From Impatiens glandulifera (lineage: Eukaryota > Streptophyta > Magnoliopsida > Ericales > Balsaminaceae), in assembly GCF_907164915.1 (NCBI RefSeq), contig NC_061862.1, positions 125,683,641 to 125,747,640 on the forward strand: a stretch of DNA of 64,000 nucleotides. The letters run 5' to 3'. Below, in pieces: positions 47,690 through 58,209 of the stretch. The notes beneath the pieces are model-generated. The model was not told the DNA's origin, made no database searches, and saw only the letters and a program-made list of their open reading frames with translations. The stretch's first letter is position 1, and each line of letters starts with the position of its first letter. The position numbers were made by a program, and so were the translations under genes.

Positions 47690-48800
47690 TTGGGAAGGGT
47701 TAAAACCGAAGGTTTATTTGAAAACCTTCGGTTTTTACCCTTCCCCTTACTTAGAAATTTTTTAGATTTTTTTAATCATTGGTCATAACCGAAGGTTCAT
47801 TTGAAAACCTTCGGTTTTACACTTCCCCATACTTAGAAAATTTTCCGATTTTTTTTAATCATGGGTCAAAACCGAAGGTTTATTTGAAAACTTTCGGTTT
47901 TTACCCTTCTCCATACTTAGAAAAAAATTAGATTTTTTCATACATGGGTCAAAACCGAAGGTTTATTTGAAAACCTTCGGTTTTTACCCATCCCCATACT
48001 TAGAAAAAAATTAGATTTTTTTAAACAGGGGTCAAAACCGAAGGTTTATTTGAAAACCTTCGGTTTTTACCCTTCCCCATACTTAGAAAAAAATTAGATT
48101 TTTTTAAACAGGGGTCAAAACCGAAGGTTTATTTGAAAATCTTCGGTTTTTATCCTTCTCCATACTTAGAAAAAAATTAGATTTTTTCATACATGGTTCA
48201 AAACCGAAGGTTTATTTGAAAACCTTCGGTTTTTACCCATCCCCATACTTAGAAAAAAAATAGATTTTTTTAAACAGGGGTCAAAACCGAAGGTTTATTA
48301 GAAAACCTTCGGTTTTTACCCTTCCCCATACTTAGAAAAAAATTAGATTTTTTTAAACAGGGGTCAAAACCGAAGATTTATTTGAAAACCTTCGGTTTTT
48401 ACCCTTCCCCATACTTAGAAAAAAATTAGATTTTTTTAAACAGGGGTCAAAACCGAAGGTTTATTTGAAAACCTTCGGTTTTTACCCTTCCCCATACTTA
48501 GAAAAAAATTAGATTTTTTTAAACGGGGGGTCAAAACCGAAGGTTTATTTGAAAACCTTCGGTTTTTACCCTTCCCCATACTTAGAAAAAAATTAGATTT
48601 TTTTAAACAGGGGTCAAAACCGAAGGTTTATTTGAAAACCTTCGGTTTTTACCCTTCTCCATACTTAGAAAAAAATTAGATTTTTTCATACATGGGTCAA
48701 AACCGAAGGTTTATTTGAAAACCTTCGGTTTTTACCTAAAAAATTTTTAAAAAATTGGTCAAAACCGAAGGTTTTCAAATAAACCTTCGGTTTTGCCGAT
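47690..48800. repeat. ~83 bp hairpin tandem array, about 13 units
   Basis: Each unit has ACCGAAGGTTTATTTGAAAA then CCTTCGGTTTTTACCC, a 14 bp perfect inverted repeat around a short loop, then CCATACTTAGAAAAAAATTA. The spacing is 83-84 bases. Units are nearly identical from about 47950 to 48720, which suggests recent expansion or homogenisation. It lies inside the element between the mini-ORF and the second promoter. Confidence 0.95.
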
Positions 48801-48979
48801 GCAGTTTTTTTTTATAAAAAGGTGATAAGTCAACAAAAACATAATTATTTAACAACATATTAAACCAAACCAAACCAAACATAATAACAATAATTCATAA
48901 ATATTAAAACATAACGCATAAAAATATTAATTGTCATCGTTCGTACGAAAAACTAATAAACCCATAATAAATCTAGAAA

Positions 48980-49276
48980 TTAATTATTAGATGGGGTGGA
49001 AGGAGGGGGTGGTTGATTCAGTCGACTCCTCAACAATACAAGTTCCTGTTCGAGATTCTCTAATCTCTGAGACATTTCGGCCCGGTCCGCTTTGATTTCA
49101 CTGAGCAAACGACCTCTTTCCGCATCCCTTAATCGAATTTGTTCCATTTCCAGCGTCATCTTTCTTACCTCTTCCTCACGTGCCGCAATTTCTGATTGTG
49201 CTATCAGATTCTGGTAACACGGATGCAGTTTCTCCGGTGTACGCCGAAGTCTCTTCCATGTCGAATCATCACCCAT
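48980..49276 (-). CDS. 98-aa CACTA-2 mini-protein
   Basis: A single coding exon starting at an ATG three bases into the exon that begins at 49279 (acceptor TGTATTTAG). An intron (49280-49428) and a leader exon lie upstream. Residues 1-30 (TWKRLRRTPEKLHPCYQNLI) match the start of the element's second gene (TWKSMRKTPKKLDKSYQNLL). The rest is a charged coiled coil ending LNQPPPPSTPSNN, like the C-terminal end of the same gene. The middle transposase-24-like core is absent. It could be a regulator that dimerises with the full second protein; that is inference. No homologue is known to me. Confidence 0.65.
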   Translation of the reverse strand: MGDDSTWKRLRRTPEKLHPCYQNLIAQSEIAAREEEVRKMTLEMEQIRLRDAERGRLLSEIKADRAEMSQRLENLEQELVLLRSRLNQPPPPSTPSNN

Positions 49277-49428
49277 ATCCTAAATACATTTCAGATATAT
49301 GTATATATATATTAATCAAACAATTATTTCGTAAACTAGCATAAATCTAGATCTATAATATATATATGAACTTAAGAAATCTAAATCTTATAATAAACAA
49401 AACAAAAAAATCAAATGAAACAAATTAC

Positions 49429-49540
49429 CTGAACGAGAGAGGAGAAGAACCGGCTTGGAGGAGGCAGGCGGCGGCGGAAGAGAGAGAAAGGAGAGATGAG
49501 TGGAATGAAAAAGAGAAGGGTTAGGGTTTGTATTTATAGA
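49429..49540 (-). promoter_or_regulatory. TATA box and leader exon of CACTA-2 mini-gene
   Basis: TCTATAAATA (minus, 49540-49531) is followed by a CT-rich leader and a splice donor (GTTCAG then GTAATT at 49428). The spacing and the CT-rich leader fit a plant Pol II promoter just inside the right end of the element. Confidence 0.6.
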
Positions 49541-49544
49541 GGTT

Positions 49545-50016
49545 GATGCCGAAGGTTTTCATAAAACTTTCGGTTTTGATATTAGTCAAAACCGAGGGTT
49601 TATTAAAGACCCTTCGGAAAAAACCAATACCAAATTTAGAATTTTTTTTAATGAGCAAAACCGAAGGTTCTTTGTAAAACTTTCGGAAATAAAATTTTCA
49701 AAAAAGGCAAAACCGAAGGTTCTTCGAATAACCTTCGTAATTAAAAAACCAAGGGATTTCAAAACCGAAAGTTTTTACAAAAACCTTCGCAATTAACCCA
49801 CATCCAACACTTAGAATTTTTTTGGGTTTTTTGGGAAGGTAAAAACCGAAAGTTCTTTGTAGAACTTTCGGTAATAATGAATAAACCCGAAGGTTTTACA
49901 CCCCACTCGGAATCTATTTTTAATCCCGAATGATTTGTTCCTCTCGGGAGTATTTAGGAGAGGTTTACAAAACCTTCGGGAAAAACCGTCGGTAAAGGTC
50001 CTTTATTTTACCAGTG
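49545..50016. repeat. Right subterminal repeats of CACTA-2
   Basis: About ten ACCGAAGGTT / AACTTTCGGT-type motifs in alternating orientation, then the terminal repeat. Confidence 0.85.
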
Positions 50017-50233
50017 TGAAATTTAAAGTTCAATTAGAATTATCTATTAAAATATAAAAATTATGAGTTTATTTAGACATCTATAACAAATTAGAGATTG
50101 TTTTTGGAATTAATCAAATGCAACTTGAGATGTTTTTTCCCTATCAAAACTGTACAAGGTAATATAACCTTTCTTGACCATTCCTCCTCTATCAGCCATT
50201 TGGGGTCATGAATAGTTCTAGTTGAATTCTCTA

Positions 50234-50659
50234 GGCTATGTCTGGATTAGTGAAGTTGGAAAAAGGATTGAAATTAAAATTCTTATTAGATTTATTTGAT
50301 TTTTTTTTTTTCTTTTAACCAACTTTAAGCATTTAAAGGCATCTAAATACATTTTTAGCTAATTAAGAATTATATTAGTTGGAAGATAATCCACCTGAGG
50401 ATTCCTTAAGAGATCACATATTTCCGTTTCGATTTCCAGGAAGAACACCCTGATTGATGGGGTTTGATAGCTTATTATGCAGAAGTATATAATTAGAACT
50501 GAATTTCGGATGGCACCTAAACAAATTATTCACATTTTAGTACTATTAGATTTATAATTCTAATTTCATTTCCTCTTTTTAAGTCTTTAAACAAACAACA
50601 AAATTTGAATTTGACCCCACAATTTCAAAATTCCAATTCAGCTCTAACCAAACATAGCC
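50234..50659. mobile_element. MITE-like element
   Basis: Inverted ends GGCTATGT(C/T)TGG(A)TTAG, 426 bp apart. Outer bases CTA (left) and TTA (right) are an imperfect 3 bp duplication. No ORF. PIF/Harbinger-like at best; hAT is not excluded. Confidence 0.5.
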
Positions 50660-50860
50660 TTAGGGTTGTTGTTTCCTTACCATAATTTATATATTTTACT
50701 TAAGAGATCTGTCTACTCTCAACTTGATCAGTAATTATGAATTGCAACATGGATGATGTGATTTGAGAATTGTCAATAGATGAGATGAGACAATTGCCAT
50801 TAAAAAATTTATGTTTCTAGATTTCATTTAGATCTGCATTACCCAAGGAAGTCATGACTG

Positions 50861-50861
<1 letters not shown>

Positions 50862-50920
<59 letters not shown>
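50862..50920. repeat. TA microsatellite
   Basis: About 29 TA repeats. Confidence 0.95.
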
Positions 50921-50921
<1 letters not shown>

Positions 50922-51960
50922 GATATTATTTTATAATTTAACAAAGTATAAAAATTACTGATTGCAAAATATAAATTGAATCTTTTGAAACGGTTAAAAA
51001 CCAACTCACTACGACAAAAACATATTTATCCACTTCCAATATATTATGTTATTGTAGGAAATTTTAGGTTTTATTAATGAAATTTTAAATTAAATTCTTA
51101 CACTTAATTATAGGATGTTTAACTGATAAATCATTATTAATGTATAAGAATCGGATCAGAGATGATCGATGGAGATGAGAACATCACGTATTGATTCTTT
51201 AGTTAGTCCACACGAAGTCAATTAAATCATATTGGCTTCTTCTTGTGTTACGACGAATGGACATCGGAGAAGCAATGAAATTACCTAGTTGGCTTCTAAT
51301 ATTTGTAAGTAAAGTAGTGTGTTCACTATTAAAAACTTTTAAGATAGTTATCTATAGTGTTTATGTCTTCTTACAAAAAACGTTATGATATATATATCAT
51401 ATAAATATGTTGTAAAATATTTAAATTGAAAAGATTCAAAAATCATTAACTCTTTTCTTAATAAATCTTTTAATTATATCTTTTATTTTATACATAAATA
51501 ATATATTCAGTAAAATCTTAGCTCTATAATTAACAAATTTAATTTATATTATTTATTTCATAAATAAATAATATATTCGGTAAAATCTTAACTCTATAAT
51601 CAACAAATTTAATTTATATTATTTATTTCATAAATAAATAATATTCTATAAAATTATAACTCTATAATTAAATCTCTTTAATTATATATCATTTTTTTCA
51701 TAAATACATAATATTATTTTATTATTAATAATATTTAATATATATTAAAAATCAATCATATTTTCTTTTGAACTAATTCATCTATTAGTGTATAACCTCG
51801 TATGACAGAAATTATAATAGTTATACGTTTTTACTTTAATCTTATTTAACTTTTCTATATAGAAAGTACTACGACTCCTTAAATAAAGATTAAATTATCT
51901 TCATTAATTATCCTATCCAAATTCAAATTTACAAAATAATTACTTTTTAATAAGGAATAA
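50921..51960. other. AT-rich intergenic DNA with ~80 bp tandem repeats
   Basis: At 51480-51680 the phrase TATTTCATAAATAAATAATA then TTC(A/G)GTAAAATCTTA occurs about three times in tandem. No gene. Confidence 0.6.
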
Positions 51961-51974
51961 ATTCTCATAAAATT

Positions 51975-52445
51975 AAAATATGTGTTTTATATAATAAATT
52001 AATTATTAATAATGTAAGATAACGTCTACACCATAAAAATCAATAATTGATGATGCAGATAAAAAATTTAAAAAACTAAAACTTCTAGTATAAAAAATTC
52101 AACGATAATACGATTTGTTGAGAATTTTTTCAAAAATGAATTAACTTAGTTGGTTAAAGGGTTGTATTTGTTTTATTAAGTTACAAGTTCGAACATACAT
52201 ATAACATTTTTTATTTTATTTTTAATCGTTTTAAGTTTATGAATGAGTCAACCAAAATTCCGACCAAGTATCCATTTACTTAAAATATGTGTTTTATATG
52301 AAAAATTAATTATTAATAATGTAAGATAACGTCTACACCATCCAAATCAATAATTAATGATGGAGATAAAAAATTTATAAAACTAAAACTTCTAGTATAA
52401 AAAATTCAACGATAATACGATTTGTTGAAAATTCCTTCAAAGACA
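51975..52445 (+). repeat. ~165 bp direct duplication flanking a SINE-like copy
   Basis: AAAATATGTGTTTTATAT...AATACGATTTGTTGA is present at 51975-52120 and again at 52284-52432. The SINE-like sequence lies between the two. Confidence 0.8.
52138..52277 (+). repeat. SINE-like repeat, copy 2
   Basis: CTTAGTTGGTTAAAGGGTTG and ACAAGTTCGAACATACATAT look like tRNA-type A and B boxes, followed by a T-rich part and GAGTCAACC. The same order is seen at 747-905. The second box is closer to consensus than in copy 1. Confidence 0.45.
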
Positions 52446-54270
52446 AATTTATTTGAGTTTTTAAACGACGACGGTTGAAGTAGATTAAGCCAAACGAACC
52501 AATGAAACAGTGTGAGAAGAATCTCAACCGAAGATTCTGAGCGACAATTAAAATGATCCTTAGTCGAGGATTGGTAAACAACACCGAAAAATGTCTAGTC
52601 AAGTGAAAATGAACAATTTACATATATAGCCGAAATAGTGAGAAATCTATACAAATATAGGAAGATCTTATTTTTATTGATAAAATGAAAAATAACTCCA
52701 TATCCGATTATTTCGTCTCATTTTCTGCTAAGAAGGGGATGAACACGAACTAAAGCAAGGATCATTAACACAATCGAAGGGCATGAGAAACAAACGACTC
52801 ACCCATTATTAAAAATATTATTCGGACTATAAAAAATTCAAGACGAAAAAATAGATCCGGTAAAACAGGATGCTGGACCGAATAAAACACAACATTAATT
52901 CTAATCTTAATGATGAAAAAAAACATTTTCGGGCTAAGAAATATTGATCATACAAACTTCTCCATAATTTATTTATTTTTTAAAATAAAAAAAGAGTAAT
53001 ATTACATATAAAATTTAATGACACAATTGTTTGAGTTATATATTCCTGTACATCTGAGCAATTGGCTCAATAAATTGGATTGGAGACTTGTCGTGGTCTT
53101 CAAAACGGATTTCTAGGAAGAATGAATTCAACACAAGATGTGTTAATTAAAAGAAAAGAAGAAGAAGGTTTTAGTTCCTATCATTTTTATGTTGAATTAT
53201 TAGGTGGAAAAGAAACATAATTACTAAAATTCGTTTAAGTCCTCTATTAGGTTTGGATATATCCTTGAGAAACTTGTAGTGATAAGTTAACTTTAGCGTT
53301 TTATTTTTTCATTTTTTCTAACTTTTAATCTCATTATTGTTTTTTTTCATGTGTTATTTTTAATGTTGTGTTCAAAAGACCATTTATCATATTTTTTTTT
53401 ATAGTAAATATGATATTTTTCATTTGATATTTTATTGTTGAAGTTGAATCATGTAAATGTCATTCAGTCCACGTCTTCAATCAAACAAACAAAAATGTCT
53501 GGTTTAGTTTGATTCAATTCAATTAGGCTCGGTTCACATATTGAGATTATGACAAATTGAAAATACAAAAACTTTTAACCCAAAACAGAAATATCTCTAA
53601 ATGGACAACATAATTTCCATTTAGTGGAGGTAGGCAGGACTAAGATGGAAAAGACCCAAAGCGATGTCCAACATAACTATTAAACGACAATGAAATAAAG
53701 TAATAATTCCTTAAGTGATATTTCTAATTTTATTAAGGGATAAATTATAATTATTTATACCAGTTGGTTATCTTGTAATTTAATGGTCTCCATTTCAGTT
53801 ATATCAATTTCTTGTTTTTGTCCTTAACAACAAAGAGAAACTAATTTGTAGATCGCGAGCCACCATTTATTTTGTCCCGATTTCTATGTCACAATCTTTT
53901 AAGAACCGAATAAGTTAAGAATAAATTGAGAACAATATACTTAATTTTATCCATTTAAAGGGACTTGAGAATCACAACCCACTTTCACATCTGTTAAGTG
54001 TAACTTTCAAACCACCAAATTGAAATGATTGGTATAATCATTTGCCCATCAATGCAATTTGAGGATAAAGATGATGCCGGTTAAGCAGCGCTTACCTCCA
54101 ACCCACACAATATTTTTTATTTAAAACTTATTGTACCAAAGTTTTGGTTTATAAAATATAACAGAATAATTTTTAAATTTTATAAAATTAAGAAACTCAT
54201 CTCTACGTATCAACTAATAAAAGTTCATTTTAAATTTAATATTAAAAATTAACTTATCTAAAAATTGACT
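52446..54270. other. AT-rich intergenic DNA
   Basis: No gene, RNA or clear repeat. A few short frames of under 80 codons lack any recognisable motif. Confidence 0.5.
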
Positions 54271-54284
54271 TATTTAACTTTTAT

Positions 54285-55075
54285 TCAAAAAAAGGATTAA
54301 CATTTTTTTACAAAGTTTAATATTTATTAACTAAATATTATTTTTTCTCTCTTTTTTTTTTTATTAATTAATTAATTAATTTATCTCCTTTTAATATTTT
54401 TATTTTTGTCTACATATATTCTTTTTTTACTAATTAATAATTCATTTATTTCTTTTTATCATTTCTTCTTTTGTTATTTAATTATTTTATTTTTATTTTT
54501 ATTTTTCTATTATTTTATCTTTTACTATTTCAATATAGATGATTTTAAAATTATTTGGTCTCTTAATTAATACTTAAATATCGTAATGTATAAAATAGTT
54601 TAATATTTGTTATAATATTTAATTAACTAGTTTATAAAACAATATATTTACTTGTCATACCTTGTAATTTTTACTCCAATTTGCATAAATATGACGAGTA
54701 TATAATTTATATTCAATTTGTGGAAAAACAGTTTTCACAAATAAAATTTCTTAAAAAAAGATTATACAATTAATTATTTAATAAAAATATTTGAGCAAAA
54801 TATGAAAATATTAGAGTATCAAAATAAAAGAAATGAAGAAAAATAGTAAAATGAATGAATGAATTAATAAAAAAATAGATAAAAGAAAAAAGAATAAAAA
54901 AAAAGAGATAAATAAATAAATTAATTAATAAAAAAAATAGACAGAAAAAATAATAAAAAGAGATAAATAAATTATATAATTAATAAAAAAAATGAGAGAA
55001 AAAAATATATTTAATTAATAATTATTAAATTTTAAAAAATAATTGACCATGTTACTAATTAAGGCTGAATGAGCT
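54285..55075. mobile_element. Foldback / MITE-like inverted repeat
   Basis: The left arm (about 54290-54420: TAACATTTTTT, TTTAATATTTATTAACTAAA, TTTTTTCTCTC, ATTAATTAATTTATCTC) is mirrored by the right arm (about 54915-55065), complementary in the same order over ~130 bases with mismatches. The middle is AT-rich. The exact ends and the target duplication are not resolved. Confidence 0.55.
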
Positions 55076-55700
55076 AAATGTTAATAGTACATTTAAATGA
55101 AGTTTTATTATTTCATAATTTAATTAGTTATATAAGTACATGCATCTAAATAAATAAATTTTTTCTTAATAAGAATATTTTGTTTTTGTTAGAACCCTCT
55201 AAATTTAGATAGTTGATTTTACAATTATATTTCATTTACAATTCAGTATAGTTTTTTTTTAAAAAAATTATTTAATATAAAATTTAAATATAAAAAATAT
55301 TATAATTAAACTAATTAAAAACTCAAATAATTTATACTTGAATGAAACAATTTTTTTTTAATTATTAAAAATCCCCCAAATAACCTTAATCAAATAAGCT
55401 CTACCCTAGAGTAGATAGATTCAACTTATTAGCATTTGATATTATTTAACTTATTAGAAATAATAACGATTTATGTGTTAATAGTTAAAACTTATCTTTC
55501 TTATTTGTTTTAGATTATACAATTTTTTTTGTTTCATTGCTCAACTAAGTTCGATTTTTTATTTTTTTCATATCAGGGATAGCTTATTAAATTACCTTAT
55601 TGTATCATCTTACTTGCTATTTAAGCTTTTATACTAAATCGAATAGCCTTAATAAAATAAGAGAGTTGTAACCTATTGTTACACCACAAATGATCATTTG
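55076..55700. other. AT-rich DNA upstream of BAHD gene
   Basis: Nothing recognised before the TATA box at 55710. Confidence 0.4.
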
Positions 55701-55709
55701 GAAAGGAGA

Positions 55710-55717
55710 TATATAAG
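55710..55717 (+). promoter_or_regulatory. TATA box of BAHD gene
   Basis: TATATAAG lies 92 bases upstream of the ATG, a usual distance for a plant gene with a ~60 base leader. Confidence 0.6.
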
Positions 55718-55808
55718 TAGTATCCTGCCATAGTATTCAATTTCATTGTTTTTCTGAACTTGAGATATATAATAATAGCAGCAGCTTAACTTAAGGAGAT
55801 ATATAACA

Positions 55809-57084
55809 ATGGCGCCATTGAATGTCATTATATTATCAAACGAATTTGTGAGGCCATCCTCTCCCACCAATTATCCTGAAAAAAAAATCACCTATCAATT
55901 AATGCCTAGTTTCTTCGTCCCCACAGTTCTCTATTACCATCACCAGTTCCAAACCACATCCATCGCACAACTTGAACTCATCTCTTCCCGCCTTAGAGAA
56001 TCGCTCTCCCAAACCCTGACCATGTTCTACCCTTTTGCAGTGAGGCTCAATAGAGGCGACAACTCAATAGACTGCAACGACATGGGCGTTCGATATTTGG
56101 AGGCAAAAGTCGATTCAATGATCATGGACGTGATCGAGTGCCACGAAACAGAAATGGTTGACCCGCTCATACCCAACTTGATGGGAAATGGTGAAGAAGA
56201 AGATGAGATTTTCGCAATCCAAGTTAACTACTTTAACTGCGGAGGTATCGCAATTGGCACCTATGTCCCACATAAGATTGCAGACGGTGTCTCATTTTTC
56301 TCATTCATGACGTCGTGGGCTGCCATATCTCGCCAACACGATAACACGATTAATATCCTGAAGCCGAGCTTTCCCTCATCATCCCTCTTCCCGCGAAATG
56401 AGAAACACGACTACAATCCTCTATCAGAAGTCTGGAAAGAGACCCTTGTCACCCGGAGGTTTGTTTTTGATGCAAGTAAGATAACTTCAATGAGAGCAAA
56501 GGCAAAAATTGATCATGATCATCCTATTATCACCCGAGTGGAAGTAGTATCGTCTTTCATATGGAAGTACGCCACAGTGGATAAGCCTGGAAAACAATAC
56601 ATTGCATTTCAGGTTGTGAACCTCAGGAGTCGAATGGTGCCTCCATTGTCGGAGCATGCGATTGGGAATATGGCCGTGCTGGCATATGCATATTGCAGCT
56701 ATGAAGACTCGAATGATTTAACAGTGATGGGAAGGAAGATGAGGGAAGGGATTCAGAGAATTGACGACGAGTACATAAAGCGTATTCGAGGGGATGAAGG
56801 GTATGCAGTGATGATGAAAAACTGGATGAAGATAGAGGAGATGTCAACAACCGAGGATGCCAATATCTTTAGATTCAGCAGTTGGTGCAGGTTTCCTGTT
56901 TATAATGTTGATTTTGGTATGGGGAAGCCTGTTTGGGCGAGCATGGGCAGTTCTAACCTGAAGAACTACGCTGCTGGATTCAAAATGCGGAGACGGAATA
57001 GAGGCGTGGGTTACTATGAATGAACAAGACATGGCTCGTTTTCAGCTTGCTTTTGTTAGAGCTAATACATCATCGTCAACGTAA
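55809..57084 (+). pseudogene. BAHD acyltransferase with C-terminal frameshift
   Basis: Single exon. The start context AACAATGGCG is good for plants. The frame runs 404 codons to a stop at 57021-57023. The catalytic HXXXD is HKIADG at residues 155-160, and the structural DFGWG is DFGMG at about 368-372 (W changed to M). After residue ~392 the open frame turns into an Arg-rich tail unlike the family. In the next frame, from 56986, the expected end appears: CGDGIEAWVTMNEQDMARFQ, to a stop at 57082-57084. One extra A in CAAAATG (or two lost bases) explains it; the whole gene would be about 425 codons. The clade resembles vinorine synthase and other alkaloid/terpenoid O-acyltransferases. It uses acyl-CoA in the cytosol; the substrate cannot be told. 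Confidence 0.85.
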
Positions 57085-57239
57085 ATTAACTTGCATCAAC
57101 AAGACATCACTCCGTCTAATCTTTCTTTCATCTTTGCAAAAGAAATTTGTTATATATTTGAATAATTCGTGTTAAACAATAAAACTCATTATCGGTGTAA
57201 ACAACAAAAATTAACCACAAAAGTTAATTTTATCTCAAA

Positions 57240-57515
57240 CAAAACATCCACATGAAGTTACACTATAATGCGTGCTCCTTTCTTTTTTTGATCACATGGC
57301 TGAATCAAATAAAAATCAGTTGTTTCCTAACTTTTCTTCAATCGATTTCTGTTAAGTTTGATCATCACAACTTTGTAATCTGGAAAAGTCATGTTATACC
57401 GGTTCTTAAAGGCAATCTTCTTTTCCAATTTGTTACTGAATCCCACTCAGCCCCTGTGCAACGGACAATGAAGCTGTTGTTGACGATGATGAAGAGAAAC
57501 CTACCATCATCTTAA
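57240..57515 (+). pseudogene. Copia gag N-terminal fragment
   Basis: MAESNKNQLFPNF in one frame, then, after a one-base shift, SISVKFDHHNFVIWKSHVIP and VLKGNLLFQFV, the usual start of a Ty1/copia gag. It breaks off within ~90 codons. No LTR or pol is adjacent in this orientation. Confidence 0.75.
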
Positions 57516-57589
57516 ATCTAGAGTTTAAAGAATGAGAGGAGAAAGATTAACGAATCATAAGTTGGCTCCTCTCTATATTAACATTAACA

Positions 57590-58100
57590 TTAATTAATGT
57601 TAATGGTGGCCTAGATGCATTGGTCAATGCTATTGATGGCTCGGATGCATTAGTCAAGGCTAGTGATGACCTAGATGATATACCACCTCTCTTTTTAGAT
57701 CTAGAATTGTCTTCAAGACATCTTAACAACTTCTTTGGTAACCCAAATATTCAAGCCTACTCCGCAAATCTCTACCTTGACTTTAATACTCTCATTGTTG
57801 TAAACCATTATGGCACAAACGCATTAATAAATGCTAAAGGTGGTCTAGATACATTAGTTAATGTCAGTGATGGCTAAATACATTAGTCAATGTGAGATAT
57901 GGCCCATATGCATTAGTAAATTTCATAGATGGCACATATACATTAGTCAATGTTAGAGGTGGCCTAAATGCATTAGGAAATGCTAATGGTGACCTAGATG
58001 ATCTACCGTCTCTCTCTCTTCTAGATTTAGAATTGTCTTTAAGACAACTTAATAACTTCTTTGTTAACTAAAATATTCAAGTCTACTCAACAAAACTACA
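57590..58100 (+). repeat. GCATTAGTCAATG repeats and ~325 bp duplication
   Basis: Short units of about 30 bases (GGCCTAGATGCATTAGTCAA then TG) recur 8-10 times. The phrase GACCTAGATGAT(A/C)TACC..CTCTCT occurs at 57667 and 57989, followed both times by TTAGAATTGTCTT.AAGACA. A short frame over it is Asp/Leu/Asn-rich and ends at 57877; I do not take it as a gene. Confidence 0.6.
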
Positions 58101-58209
58101 CCTTGACTTGAATACTCTAAGATGTCCCATATATATTAGTCTCATCTTTTGAGACTCCGATGAAGACATTATTCACAAGATACAACATAATTTTTTAATG
58201 TGTTTCTCC

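Larger units (their letters stand above)
39147..50016 (-). mobile_element. Near-complete CACTA transposon (CACTA-2)
   Basis: Ends are CACTGGTGAAAAAG (left) and the complement of TTTTACCAGTG (right), with the 3 bp duplication TGA on both sides (39144-39146, 50017-50019). The element is 10,870 bp and its genes are on the minus strand, so its 5' end is at the right. From 5' to 3': a promoter and mini-ORF (49540-48980), an 83 bp hairpin array (47690-48800), a second promoter with a GC-rich leader, the TNP2 transposase (45230-41925), the second gene (41814-40036) and the left hairpin array. The transposase looks intact, so this may be an autonomous or recently autonomous copy. Confidence 0.95.

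Noticed and set aside
47690..48800. Regular palindromic repeats with spacers resembling a CRISPR array
   Set aside because: Units are fully tandem with near-identical 'spacers', lie inside a plant CACTA element, and match its subterminal motifs.
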